18,965 nt of DNA from contig DBVQ01000041.1 of the NCBI GenBank assembly GCA_002308155.1, positions 1 through 18,965 on the forward strand. Direction: 5' to 3'. The position numbers were made by a program, and so were the translations under genes. The DNA is from Christensenella sp. UBA1260. Its GTDB lineage: Bacteria; Bacillota; Clostridia; Christensenellales; CAG-917. The notes beneath the pieces were generated by a model, which worked only from the letters and a program-made list of their open reading frames with translations, was not told the origin of the DNA and did not search any database. Below are positions 10,931 to 17,602 of this stretch, piece after piece (the stretch's first letter is position 1; the number at the start of each line of letters is the position of its first letter).

Positions 10931-10968
10931 CCACCTTTTTGTACGGCATTCATCTTTTGCCTCGGTGG
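10931..10968 (-). promoter_or_regulatory. Candidate RBS-sequestering hairpin in the leader of the giant gene
   Basis: In the leader of about 100 bases, CCACC (minus strand, 10964-10968) is complementary to the GGTGG core of the ribosome site (10931-10935). Nested inside is a second 4-bp pairing, 10958-10961 with 10945-10948. The GGCA at 10958-10961 could instead pair with the TGCC at 10966-10969, which would break the outer stem. This layout would allow translational control. The stems are short, no known riboswitch was recognised, and chance pairing is possible. Confidence 0.3.
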
Positions 10969-11033
10969 CATCAGACCAATACAATACATCTTTTTACGTG
11001 TGCGTGTATATGCACATAATTTTAGACATAACT

Positions 11034-11062
11034 ATTTTACGCTATATTTTTCAATATGTCAA
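11034..11062 (-). promoter_or_regulatory. Sigma-A type promoter for the giant surface-protein gene
   Basis: On the minus strand a perfect -35 box TTGACA (11057-11062) is followed by a 17-base spacer and a -10 box TAAAAT (11034-11039). Transcription should start near 11027, giving a leader of about 100 bases before the ATG at 10927. The surroundings are strongly AT-rich. The promoter lies after the terminator at 11137-11165, so the giant gene appears to be its own transcription unit. Confidence 0.85.
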
Positions 11063-11136
11063 TACCATAGGCGCAACAATTTCTTCCAACAAACAAAATA
11101 AAACTTCAAAATCAAATGAAAATATTATATAATAAC

Positions 11137-11165
11137 AAAAAACCGCATATCTAATGCGGTTTTTT
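11137..11165 (-). terminator. Intrinsic terminator after the DUF4364/ncRNA unit
   Basis: A perfect 12-bp inverted repeat (11137-11148 with 11154-11165) encloses a 5-base loop. The outer six pairs are A:T, so either strand reads as a GC-rich core (ACCGCAT and complement) followed by six T. On the minus strand it sits 37 bases beyond the closing stem of the structured RNA and just upstream of the promoter of the next gene. The symmetry makes it potentially bidirectional, but no convergent plus-strand gene was found. Confidence 0.9.
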
Positions 11166-11202
11166 CATTGCGCTTCAAAATAGCTCGGTTTTAAAACTGG
11201 GA

Positions 11203-11387
11203 TATTTGGATGAGTGACAAGGAAGGCGCGCACGTGAACCACCCAATGCGCGACGCGTTAAGCCAACAATCCAGTGAATTGTTGGTAGCCAAAGCGGGCA
11301 AGGCGGATGCCTTTGGCAACGCCACAGCCCACAAAGCCGTACATGGTGGCGAGCACCCGCAAGCCTGACACGGTCAATCGCCAAATA
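11203..11387 (-). ncRNA. Structured non-coding RNA, candidate raiA-motif RNA
   Basis: This stretch is about 59% G+C (100 of 170 bases counted in 11211-11380) between AT-rich flanks and has no credible reading frame. On the minus strand its two ends pair in a 7-bp closing stem (11381-11387 with 11203-11209). Inside are perfect hairpins: 7 bp (11311-11317 with 11288-11294), 8 bp with a 7-base loop (11278-11285 with 11263-11270), and 6 bp with a 14-base loop (11047+200 region, exactly 11247-11252 with 11227-11232). A shorter stem (11309-11313 with 11300-11304) competes with the 7-bp hairpin. It starts 8 bases after the DUF4364 stop and ends upstream of a strong terminator. No separate promoter is evident, so it may be made as the 3' part of the DUF4364 transcript. 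Length, clostridial setting and remembered sequence blocks (for example GTCAGGCTTGCGGGTGC) suggest the raiA motif. The structured RNA is well supported by the pairings; the class name is from memory and less sure. Confidence 0.65.
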
Positions 11388-11395
11388 GCACTGTT

Positions 11396-11941
11396 TTATT
11401 CCAATAGTGTATCGTGGATGAGAGAATACGCCGTTGAAGCCTTGTCCACCCAAGATTTGTAGAGATATTTTGCAAGTTGGCGGTTGGCAACGACAAGTTT
11501 AAGCTCCATAATCGTCGTGATGTCGTTGTTTATGCGCATAATGACGGTGTAAGTGCCGTCTGCATTTTTGGAGTAGTCGCAAAAATACGCTTGACGCTTT
11601 TTAAAGCGCATACGGTTTTCTCTTGCGTACTGCACGATTTCCTCACGAATTGAGGCAGGAATCCTTGTGACAAATAGCGCAAGACAGCTGATTCCGTCCT
11701 GCGTGATGCCCAGCATATCTCCCTTTGGCAAACGATAGATGAGGTTGGTCTCAATGAGTTCAGCGAGATACTGCTTGCACTCCATATAGCTGAGCCAAGC
11801 ATTGTCGGACGAACAGATGTCAAGGAGCGTCGCCTCGGAGAGAGGAATTGACATTTTGTCGAACACAAAAAGAATAACAAGTTTTTGAACCTTGCTATCA
11901 AGTGGTGTATTCAAAAGTGACATTTGTTCAAATTCGCTCAT
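11396..11941 (-). CDS. DUF4364 family protein, winged-helix-like
   Basis: Predicted 181-residue cytoplasmic protein. The opening pattern (a helix with KVQKLVILFVFDKM, then PLSEATLLDI, YMECKQYLAELIETNLI and an ITQDGISCLALF stretch near residue 80) matches what I know of DUF4364, a clostridial family with a winged-helix-like N-terminal half and no established function. The second half (FKKRQAYFCDY, then strand-rich VIMRINNDITTIMELKLVV) is also typical. The ATG at 11941 is preferred over an in-frame TTG at 12019 because an AAGGA site lies 9 bases upstream and the promoter at 12026-12054 would start RNA at about 12019, leaving no leader for the longer form. It stands alone between two terminators, with the structured RNA directly behind it. 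A DNA- or RNA-binding regulatory role is plausible but is inference. Confidence 0.85.
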   Translation of the reverse strand: MSEFEQMSLLNTPLDSKVQKLVILFVFDKMSIPLSEATLLDICSSDNAWLSYMECKQYLAELIETNLIYRLPKGDMLGITQDGISCLALFVTRIPASIREEIVQYARENRMRFKKRQAYFCDYSKNADGTYTVIMRINNDITTIMELKLVVANRQLAKYLYKSWVDKASTAYSLIHDTLLE

Positions 11942-12025
11942 TTTGTTTATTCCTTTTTGAGGGACGTTGCTTGATTTTTGATACCTTGTTGCGCCATTAA
12001 AAACGATACTTTTCAGCAAAGTAAA

Positions 12026-12054
12026 ATATTAACGCAGTTGCATCACTTTTTCAA
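12026..12054 (-). promoter_or_regulatory. Sigma-A type promoter for DUF4364 and the downstream ncRNA
   Basis: On the minus strand TTGAAA (12049-12054), a spacer of exactly 17 bases, and TAATAT (12026-12031) form a near-consensus promoter. The predicted start near 12019 gives a leader of about 77 bases before the chosen ATG at 11941. Confidence 0.85.
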
Positions 12055-12078
12055 GAGAAAAATGTATTTTTTTGTCGA

Positions 12079-12093
12079 ACTACAATTTGTAGT
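12079..12093. promoter_or_regulatory. 15-bp palindrome upstream of the DUF4364 promoter
   Basis: ACTACAA and TTGTAGT form a perfect 7-bp inverted repeat around one central base. It lies 24 bases upstream of the -35 box at 12049-12054 and 12 bases beyond the operon terminator. Position and symmetry fit a binding site for a dimeric regulator. It is not followed by a T-run on the minus strand, so it is not an obvious second terminator. No specific regulator can be named. Confidence 0.35.
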
Positions 12094-12105
12094 GATTGCG
12101 TTTTG

Positions 12106-12129
12106 AAAAAACAACTATTTACAATAGTT
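12106..12129 (-). terminator. AT-rich intrinsic terminator of the aromatic operon
   Basis: On the minus strand, 27 bases after the aroQ stop, AACTATT (12123-12129) pairs with AATAGTT (12113-12119) over a 3-base loop and is followed by GTTTTTT. The stem is weak (one G:C pair), so termination may be partial, but its position at the operon end and the T-run support the call. Confidence 0.65.
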
Positions 12130-12156
12130 TTTGTGGGGTTTTGCCTTTGCGCGCTG

Positions 12157-12603
12157 TTATTCTCTAGGCTCGGCGGTTGCGAGATACTCCAATGCGTCCT
12201 TATAGCCTTCAAAGCCCTTGCCAACAATGACTTTCTCAGCATAGAGCGAGATATAAGAGAACTTGCGGAACTCTTCCCTCTCGTTGATGTCAGTGAGATG
12301 CACTTCAACCGTCGGCTTGTCCACTGCTTTCAATGCATCCAAAATGGCGATGCTCGTGTGGGTGTATGCGCCGGCGTTTATGATGATTCCATCATAACCT
12401 CTCCAATATGCGCCATGGATGAGCTGGCAGATCTCCCCTTCTTTGTCCGACTGAAAAACCGTCACTTTGAGCCCGTATTGCTTGCCCCAAAACTTGATGA
12501 ACTTTTCAAGGTCATCGTATGTCTGATTGCCATACAGCTCAGGCTCGCGTATGCCGAGCATCCCAAGGTTGACTCCGTTTATAACCAAAATCTTCTTTTC
12601 CAT
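12157..12603 (-). CDS. aroQ: Type II 3-dehydroquinate dehydratase
   Basis: Converts 3-dehydroquinate to 3-dehydroshikimate, the third step of the shikimate pathway, in the cytoplasm. At 148 residues it matches the usual size of the small type II enzymes, which form dodecamers. The N-terminal signature NGVNLGMLGIREPELYG (residues 9-25) supplies Arg19 and the catalytic Tyr24; the family usually has NGPNLNLLG, so Val11, Gly14 and Met15 are variants. INAGAYTHTS near residue 75 and VEVHLTDINEREEFR near residue 99 carry the substrate-binding Asn and the catalytic His. The ATG at 12603 is chosen because AGGTGA, overlapping the stop of the previous gene, sits 4 bases upstream; a longer frame from 12642 would run into that gene. 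It is the last gene of the operon, followed by the terminator at 12106-12129. Confidence 0.96.
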   Translation of the reverse strand: MEKKILVINGVNLGMLGIREPELYGNQTYDDLEKFIKFWGKQYGLKVTVFQSDKEGEICQLIHGAYWRGYDGIIINAGAYTHTSIAILDALKAVDKPTVEVHLTDINEREEFRKFSYISLYAEKVIVGKGFEGYKDALEYLATAEPRE

Positions 12604-12611
12604 ATTTTCAC

Positions 12612-13838
12612 CTAAATTATTTGCAATATTTTGTCGGCACAATCTTTGATTGCTCCGTTGTTTTCCACTTCAAAATCCGCGACTGCGCGATATATCGGTT
12701 CGCGCTTGCTATATAGTGCGCGCACGGTTTCAAGGTCTTTTGAGAGCGGACGCCCGTCGCGTGCCAAGTTATGAGCGTCGCGCTTTAGCCACACGACAAC
12801 GCCGTTTGACTTCATTGCCTCAACGTTTCTTGCGTCAAGCACTGCGCCGCCGCCTGTGGCAATCACCTGCCCGCCTTTCAAACATACGTCAAATGCGACT
12901 TCTCGCTCAATCCTGCGGAAGCCCTCTTCGCCCAGCTCCTCAAATATCTCAGGGATTGTCTTGCCCGTACGGCTTTCAATCTCCTCGTCCAAATCCACAA
13001 ACTCTTTTTCAAGCTTGTCGGCAACAAGTTTGCCAATCATTGATTTGCCGCATCCCGCCATACCCACGAGCACGACGTTGCGCCTCTCGTCCTCAATAGC
13101 GCGGACGATTTCAAGCGTCTTTTCCTCGCCCCACACAGGAATGTCGTCATATCTTGCATACAAGTTGTGTGCCAGCCTGCCCTGCTCAACGAGCATAACG
13201 AGTCCGTTTGCCGCCTTGACCCCGAGCCTTCTTGCCTCGCGCACGAGTGCGGTCTCAAGCGGATTGTAGATTGCGTCAAACACTCCTTCGAGTTTTAAAA
13301 ACCTCGCAAGCTCAATCGGCTTGTCTATGCTGAGTGTCCCGACAGGTGTCGTGTTGACGACAATCTCGGTGTCCTTCATGTCATAGACGTTGTCATAGTT
13401 GAGCTCGCCACTTCTTGAAACAACTCCAACGGATTTTGCTCCGTGCTTTTCAAGGAAGAACTTGACCGTCTTGCACGTCCCGCCACTGCCAAGGATTAGT
13501 GCGTTCTTTCCTTTGACTTCAATGCCCGCCACTTTGAAGGCAAGCTCCACACCACCGATGTCCGTGTTGTAGCCTTTGAGTCTGCCGCCCTCGTCCACAA
13601 CGGTATTGACAGCGCCAATCTCTTTCGCTCCGTCGTCAATCTCGTCAAGAAGAGGCATGACTGCCTGCTTGTATGGGATCGTCACGTTGTAGCCTTTGCA
13701 CACACGCGAACGGACAAAGTTTGCAAGTGCGGTTTCGTCCTCAAACTCTCTTATGCCGTACGACAAATTGCCGAGCATATTGTGCAGCATCGGCGAAATC
13801 GTGTGTGGCAAACTCTTTCCTATCACGGCGTAGTTCAT
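12612..13838 (-). CDS. aroE/aroK: Bifunctional shikimate dehydrogenase / shikimate kinase fusion
   Basis: One 408-residue chain carrying two pathway steps: NADPH-dependent reduction of 3-dehydroshikimate to shikimate, then ATP-dependent phosphorylation to shikimate 3-phosphate. Residues 1 to about 245 are an AroE domain: HTISPMLHN (12-20), NVTIPYK with catalytic Lys57, AVNTVV (76-81), YNTD with Asp93, a nucleotide loop LGSGGTCKT (116-124) that departs from the usual GAGGAxxA, and a C-terminal MLVEQG (215-220). Residues about 253-408 are an AroK domain: Walker A GMAGCGKS (259-266), DLDEEIE (282-288), GFRRIERE (306-313), GGGAVL (329-334), GRPL (362-365) and a late REPIYRAVADF (379-389). Both domains look complete, with a short linker near 240-255, so this is a true fusion and not a frameshift join. 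The ATG overlaps the chorismate mutase stop by 4 bases (ATGA), which implies translational coupling. Confidence 0.95.
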   Translation of the reverse strand: MNYAVIGKSLPHTISPMLHNMLGNLSYGIREFEDETALANFVRSRVCKGYNVTIPYKQAVMPLLDEIDDGAKEIGAVNTVVDEGGRLKGYNTDIGGVELAFKVAGIEVKGKNALILGSGGTCKTVKFFLEKHGAKSVGVVSRSGELNYDNVYDMKDTEIVVNTTPVGTLSIDKPIELARFLKLEGVFDAIYNPLETALVREARRLGVKAANGLVMLVEQGRLAHNLYARYDDIPVWGEEKTLEIVRAIEDERRNVVLVGMAGCGKSMIGKLVADKLEKEFVDLDEEIESRTGKTIPEIFEELGEEGFRRIEREVAFDVCLKGGQVIATGGGAVLDARNVEAMKSNGVVVWLKRDAHNLARDGRPLSKDLETVRALYSKREPIYRAVADFEVENNGAIKDCADKILQII

Positions 13839-14092
13839 AACTTCTTTTGCAAGTCCTTGCTATCTTCAATCAGCAGACGAAAAACGTCCTCTGCATAGTC
13901 TTTGAGCTCATCCGGCATCGCATTTCTTACGCGCTCGATGACCTCTCTTTCTCTATCCTTATTCTCGACGTTCGCGCCAAGCTCTTTCTTTGCTTCGCCC
14001 ACTTCTTTTACAAGGTCAAAACGCTCTTTAAGAAGAGCACAAATGCGCTCGTCAACGTCGTCAATTTTCGTTCTCAATTCGTCAAGTTTCAT
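13835..14092 (-). CDS. Monofunctional chorismate mutase, AroQ class
   Basis: Rearranges chorismate to prephenate. The 85-residue all-helical protein equals the chorismate mutase domain found at the front of bifunctional PheA/TyrA enzymes. Active-site residues of the class are in place by comparison with the E. coli domain: Arg7 in ELRTKID, Arg24 in KERFDLV, Lys35 in VGEAKKE, Asp46, Arg49 and Glu50 in KDREREV, and Gln82 near the C-terminus. No dehydratase, dehydrogenase or ACT domain is attached. An AAGGGTGG ribosome site lies 9 bases upstream of the ATG, after a 58-base gap from aroC. Its stop overlaps the start of the AroE-AroK gene by 4 bases. The symbol is left blank because naming of this class clashes with the dehydratase aroQ. 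Confidence 0.93.
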   Translation of the reverse strand: MKLDELRTKIDDVDERICALLKERFDLVKEVGEAKKELGANVENKDREREVIERVRNAMPDELKDYAEDVFRLLIEDSKDLQKKL

Positions 14093-14150
14093 GGTCTTAT
14101 TCCACCCTTATATTTGCACAACAAAATGTTTATCTCGCCATTTTCAACAC

Positions 14151-15290
14151 TTAAAGTGCCTCTTGTGCGATTTTTGCAAGCAACAGCTCATCCAACACCG
14201 CAAGCGCAACCGCACTCTCTACGCACGGCACGGCACGTGGCACAATGCAGGCATCATGTCTGCCTTTGACTTCAAGTTTGCAGTTCTTATTCTCAAGCAA
14301 ATTGACGCTTGATTGCTCCTTTGAAATGGACGGCGTCGGTTTGATTGCCACGCGCAAAACGATTGGCATACCGTTGGATATTCCGCCGTTTATTCCGCCG
14401 TTGTTGTTGGTTGTCGTTCTCACGTCTTCGCCCTCAAATATGAGTGCGTCATTTGCCTTGCTCCCCGTCGTTTTTGCAAGGTCAAAGCCAAGCCCAAACT
14501 CCACGCCTTTGACAGCTGGCACGCCAAATAAGGAGTATGCGATTTTGCCTTCAAGACCGCCAAAAAGATTGTCGCCAAGCTCGCCCGCTTTCACGCCAAG
14601 CACAACGCATTCAATCGTTCCGCCCACACTGTCGCCCTCGCTTGCAACCTGCTTGATATACTCAATGGCATCCTCTTTTTTGCTCTCGTCAAGCACAGGA
14701 AAGTTTTCGGATTTTAGGAGTTCAACTCTGCCTTTGTCAAGCCCTTTGACGTCTGCACCGTCCCTGTATGAGCCTAGGTTTTTGTCGCCGACGGAAGAGA
14801 TATACGCCACGACTTCAATGCCGTTCTTTCTCAAAACGTCCTCTGCGATTCCGCCTGCAATGCAGAGCATTGTCGTCATTCTACCAGAGAAACGTCCGCC
14901 ACCGGAAGAGATTTTGCCGTCTCTAACATATTGAACGTAGTCTGCGTGCGACGGGCGCGGGATAGACAATATATCTTGATAATCGCCCTTTTTCACGTTG
15001 CCGTTTTTGACGTATGCCGAAACGACATCCCCTGCTATGCTGTACGTCTTGCCGCGTTCAAGCTTTGTTTCTCCACGTTCGGTCTCTTTGAGACCGCCAG
15101 TGAACACCGCTTCGTCCTCTTCAAGGCGCGGAGTGGACCAAGGCGAGCGCGAGCTCTTGCGCCTTTCAAGCATATCAAGCACGCTGTCGCCCTCAAACTC
15201 GCTCCCCTTTTCAAGCCCAAACAGGTTGAGCGTCATCCTTTCGGAGTGCGATTCGCCGAGAATCTCAGTGTCAATAATGTCAAATCCCAT
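14151..15290 (-). CDS. aroC: Chorismate synthase, divergent sequence
   Basis: Makes chorismate from EPSP by 1,4-elimination using reduced FMN, the last common step of the pathway. Family landmarks in the 379 residues: GESH (12-15) with catalytic His15, RPSHADY (112-118) with the second catalytic His115, SGGGRFSGR (129-137), NNNGGINGGISNG (295-307) and GRHDACIVPRAVP (343-355). Several normally conserved spots differ: the Gly after GESH is Ser, RPGHADY has Ser for Gly, the SARET part of the second signature reads SGRMT, and the usual TxGxPI...NxD block before RPxHADY is not recognisable. Both histidines remain, so activity is likely. The ATG at 15290 has GAGGGAGA 2 bases upstream and lies 10 bases after the aroA stop; a frame extended to 15320 would overlap aroA. 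No flavin reductase domain is fused. Confidence 0.9.
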   Translation of the reverse strand: MGFDIIDTEILGESHSERMTLNLFGLEKGSEFEGDSVLDMLERRKSSRSPWSTPRLEEDEAVFTGGLKETERGETKLERGKTYSIAGDVVSAYVKNGNVKKGDYQDILSIPRPSHADYVQYVRDGKISSGGGRFSGRMTTMLCIAGGIAEDVLRKNGIEVVAYISSVGDKNLGSYRDGADVKGLDKGRVELLKSENFPVLDESKKEDAIEYIKQVASEGDSVGGTIECVVLGVKAGELGDNLFGGLEGKIAYSLFGVPAVKGVEFGLGFDLAKTTGSKANDALIFEGEDVRTTTNNNGGINGGISNGMPIVLRVAIKPTPSISKEQSSVNLLENKNCKLEVKGRHDACIVPRAVPCVESAVALAVLDELLLAKIAQEAL

Positions 15291-15300
15291 ATTCTCTCCC

Positions 15301-16536
15301 TCAGTGCACCTTTGCCCCAATAGGTTCTATGTCGCGGATAAAGCTCGGGTAGGATTTTGCAATGCACTCCACACCTTCAACCTCAACTCCGCCGACAGCA
15401 AGCCCCGCCACGATGCCGCTCATTGCGATACGGTGGTCTGCAAAACTGTCAATTTTTATTTCCTTGTCCAAAGCATTCAATCCGCCAAAAATTGTCAGCG
15501 TATCGTCCGCATATTCCGTTTTTACGCCAAGGTGTGCAAGGAGTTCGCGCACGGCGGCAAGCCTGTCGCTCTCCTTCGCCTTCAATCTGTCAACTCCGCC
15601 TATCTTTGAAACGCCGTTTGCAAAGGCGCAGAGAACTGAAACAATAGGCACTGTGTCAGGACAATTTGTCGCATTGAACTCTATAGAGTTCAAACTTGAC
15701 TTTCTTGCCACAAAACCGCTTTCTGTCTTTTCAATATTTCCACCCATAGCTCTCGCTATGTCAAGGAAGGCTCTGTCCGCTTGTTTGGAGTTTTCGTCAA
15801 TGCTTTTTGTTTCAACCTCGCCCGTCAAAAGCCCAAGCGCAAGCGGGAAAGCCGCTGACGACCAATCCCCCTCAAGTTTTGCGCTTATCGGGGCATACTT
15901 TTGATTGCCCTTTACAGCAAAGCCAAACTCCGTCCTTTCAACGTGTACGCCAAAATCTTTGAGCACGTCAAGCGTCATTTCAACGTAATTTTTGGACACG
16001 AGTTCGCCTGCAACAACAATTTTGCTGTCGCCATCAAGTAGCGGGAGCGCAAACAACAAGCCCGTGATGTATTGCGAGCTCACTCTGCCGTCAATTCTAA
16101 ACTCCCCTGATTTGAGTCCGCAGTTTGCAACGCAAAGCTCGGCAGGAGACAACACTTTGAGAGGCAATTTATCCCCCACAATTTTCGCTCCGTGCTCTTT
16201 GAGCACGTCAAGCAGTTCGCTGATTGGACGCTCGGGGAGTCTGCCTCTGCCCACAAACTCGGCGTTTACACCGAGAGCGCACACGACAGGCAACAAAAAC
16301 CTGAGCGTAGAGCCGCTCTCCCCTGCGTCGAGCAAGGCTACATCCGTCTCGCCGTCAAGCAGGTGTTTAAGACTCAAAAGACAATTTCTTGTCGCTTCCA
16401 CGTCGTCCCCCGAAAGCCCAAAATCAAAGTTTTCGCCGGCAAGAAATGAGGCTATCATCACCCTGTGTGCCTGCGACTTTGACGGCGGAATCTCAATTTG
16501 TCCGCATATTTTTGATTTTTCAAGTATGACGTTCAT
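15301..16536 (-). CDS. aroA: 3-phosphoshikimate 1-carboxyvinyltransferase (EPSP synthase)
   Basis: Transfers the enolpyruvyl group of phosphoenolpyruvate to shikimate 3-phosphate. The 411-residue length is normal for the two-domain inside-out alpha/beta barrel. Visible motifs: SKSQAHR (19-25), GESGSTLR (72-79, the PEP-binding loop), GRGRLPERPI from residue 96, SSQY (153-156), catalytic Asp294 in CPDTVP, LKAKESDR (318-325) and DHRIAMS (367-373). The loop at 72-79 is closer to the GNSGTT form of class II enzymes than to the GNAGTA form of class I, so reduced glyphosate sensitivity is possible; this is inference. The start at 16536 lies 33 bases after aroB, and no clear Shine-Dalgarno sequence precedes it, unlike its neighbours. 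The next gene, aroC, begins 10 bases after the stop. Confidence 0.97.
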   Translation of the reverse strand: MNVILEKSKICGQIEIPPSKSQAHRVMIASFLAGENFDFGLSGDDVEATRNCLLSLKHLLDGETDVALLDAGESGSTLRFLLPVVCALGVNAEFVGRGRLPERPISELLDVLKEHGAKIVGDKLPLKVLSPAELCVANCGLKSGEFRIDGRVSSQYITGLLFALPLLDGDSKIVVAGELVSKNYVEMTLDVLKDFGVHVERTEFGFAVKGNQKYAPISAKLEGDWSSAAFPLALGLLTGEVETKSIDENSKQADRAFLDIARAMGGNIEKTESGFVARKSSLNSIEFNATNCPDTVPIVSVLCAFANGVSKIGGVDRLKAKESDRLAAVRELLAHLGVKTEYADDTLTIFGGLNALDKEIKIDSFADHRIAMSGIVAGLAVGGVEVEGVECIAKSYPSFIRDIEPIGAKVH

Positions 16537-16569
16537 TGATGTATTTCGTTTGTTTTTGTCTACTTTTTC

Positions 16570-17601
16570 TCAAAAGAGTTTTGCAAAATCCTCAAAACTC
16601 AATCTCTCCACAAAGCAATCGCCGATTCTTCTCACAAAGACTGCGTTTATTGCCTCACTTTCCGCTTTTTTGTCGTTTTTAATGAGCGGCAAAAGCTCCT
16701 TCACGTCATACGGGCAATCCACACCGTATTTTGCAAGCATACAAGCAGCCTTTTTCAAGTCGTCCGCATCGCCGCCAACCTTTGTCGATGCCTGCAAAAT
16801 GAGAGCGAGTCCGTATTTCACGGCTTCGCCGTGCGGAAGCTCAAATCCGCTCTTTTTTTCTATTGCGTGCCCGAGCGTGTGTCCAAGGTTCAAGAGCCTA
16901 CGAAGCCCGAGTTCCTTTTCGTCCTGTTCCACGACTTTGACCTTGTAGGATGCGCACAAATAGACAAACTCTTCAAGGTCTTCTTTGACACTCTTCGCGT
17001 CCACGATATCAAACAATCTGCCGCCGCCAAGAAGTGCATACTTGAGCCCTTCGCCGAGCCCGTTTTGCCACTCCCTCTCCGGCAACGTGTTCAAGACGTC
17101 AACGTCCACAAACACAAGTTTTGGTTGATAAAACGCTCCGAGCAGGTTTTTGCCATAAGTGAGGTCCACTCCGACCTTGCCGCCGATTGAGCTGTCAATC
17201 ATTGCAAGAAGCGTTGTCGGCACCTGCACAAGATTTATGCCGCGCATATACGTTGCCGCGGCAAATCCCGCCATATCTCCAACCACGCCGCCGCCGAGTG
17301 CAACCACTGTGTCCACTCTCAAAAAACCTGCGCCACCAAGGTTGTCAATAATCTTCAAATACGTTTCAGGCGTCTTTGATTTCTCGCCATTTGAGACTAT
17401 AGTCTCAAAAACTTCAAATCCCTTTGCCGCTAGTGAGCGTTTGACCGTTTCAAGATAAAGCTTTGCCACGTTGTCGTCCGTGACAATCATCACTTTTTTG
17501 CCTTTGACAACGTCAAAGACGCGCTCGCCGATATTCAGGAGTCCGCCTTTTTCAAAAACTATTTCATGCGAAGATGCAACTTTAACTCTTATTTTCAACA
17601 T
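16570..17601 (-). CDS. aroB: 3-dehydroquinate synthase
   Basis: Cyclises DAHP to 3-dehydroquinate with NAD+ and a divalent metal, the second shikimate step. At 343 residues it has the usual length. The glycine-rich nucleotide segment GGGVVGDMAGF (103-113), VPTTLLAMIDSSIGGKVGV (127-145), the metal site residues Glu184 in GLGEGLK, His241 in GHTLGH and His257 in LPHGEAV, and NLLGAF (152-157) are all present. Metal-ligand assignment follows the known family pattern. The ATG lies one base after the tyrA stop (TGATATG), with AAGGAC a few bases upstream, so translation is probably coupled. Confidence 0.97.
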   Translation of the reverse strand: MLKIRVKVASSHEIVFEKGGLLNIGERVFDVVKGKKVMIVTDDNVAKLYLETVKRSLAAKGFEVFETIVSNGEKSKTPETYLKIIDNLGGAGFLRVDTVVALGGGVVGDMAGFAAATYMRGINLVQVPTTLLAMIDSSIGGKVGVDLTYGKNLLGAFYQPKLVFVDVDVLNTLPEREWQNGLGEGLKYALLGGGRLFDIVDAKSVKEDLEEFVYLCASYKVKVVEQDEKELGLRRLLNLGHTLGHAIEKKSGFELPHGEAVKYGLALILQASTKVGGDADDLKKAACMLAKYGVDCPYDVKELLPLIKNDKKAESEAINAVFVRRIGDCFVERLSFEDFAKLF

Positions 17602-17602
17602 A

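Noticed and set aside
10928..11027. A cyclic-di-GMP or other known riboswitch in the giant gene's leader
   Set aside because: Short CACGCACA and GCCACCGAGGC pieces looked suggestive, but the conserved blocks of the GEMM motif are missing and no known class fits.
10869..11132. An 87-codon plus-strand frame across the promoter region of the giant gene
   Set aside because: It covers the signal-peptide codons and the promoter in antisense, has no ribosome site, and its hydrophobic content mirrors the AT-rich DNA.
11175..11453. A 92-codon minus-strand frame overlapping the DUF4364 3' end and the structured RNA
   Set aside because: It overlaps both the real gene and the folded RNA, has no good ribosome site, and its Cys/Arg/Trp-rich translation looks like a by-product of the GC-rich RNA.
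11940..12019. A longer DUF4364 protein starting at TTG 12019
   Set aside because: The predicted transcription start coincides with that codon, no ribosome site precedes it, and the extra residues do not match the family's usual N-terminus.
14245..14934. A 229-codon plus-strand frame opposite aroC
   Set aside because: It is antisense to aroC with a Ser/Pro/Leu-rich translation, resembles no family and has no promoter in support.
15992..16948. A 318-codon plus-strand frame opposite aroA and aroB
   Set aside because: It is antisense to two well-supported enzymes, and its Ser/Pro-rich translation is typical of shadow frames opposite coding sequence.
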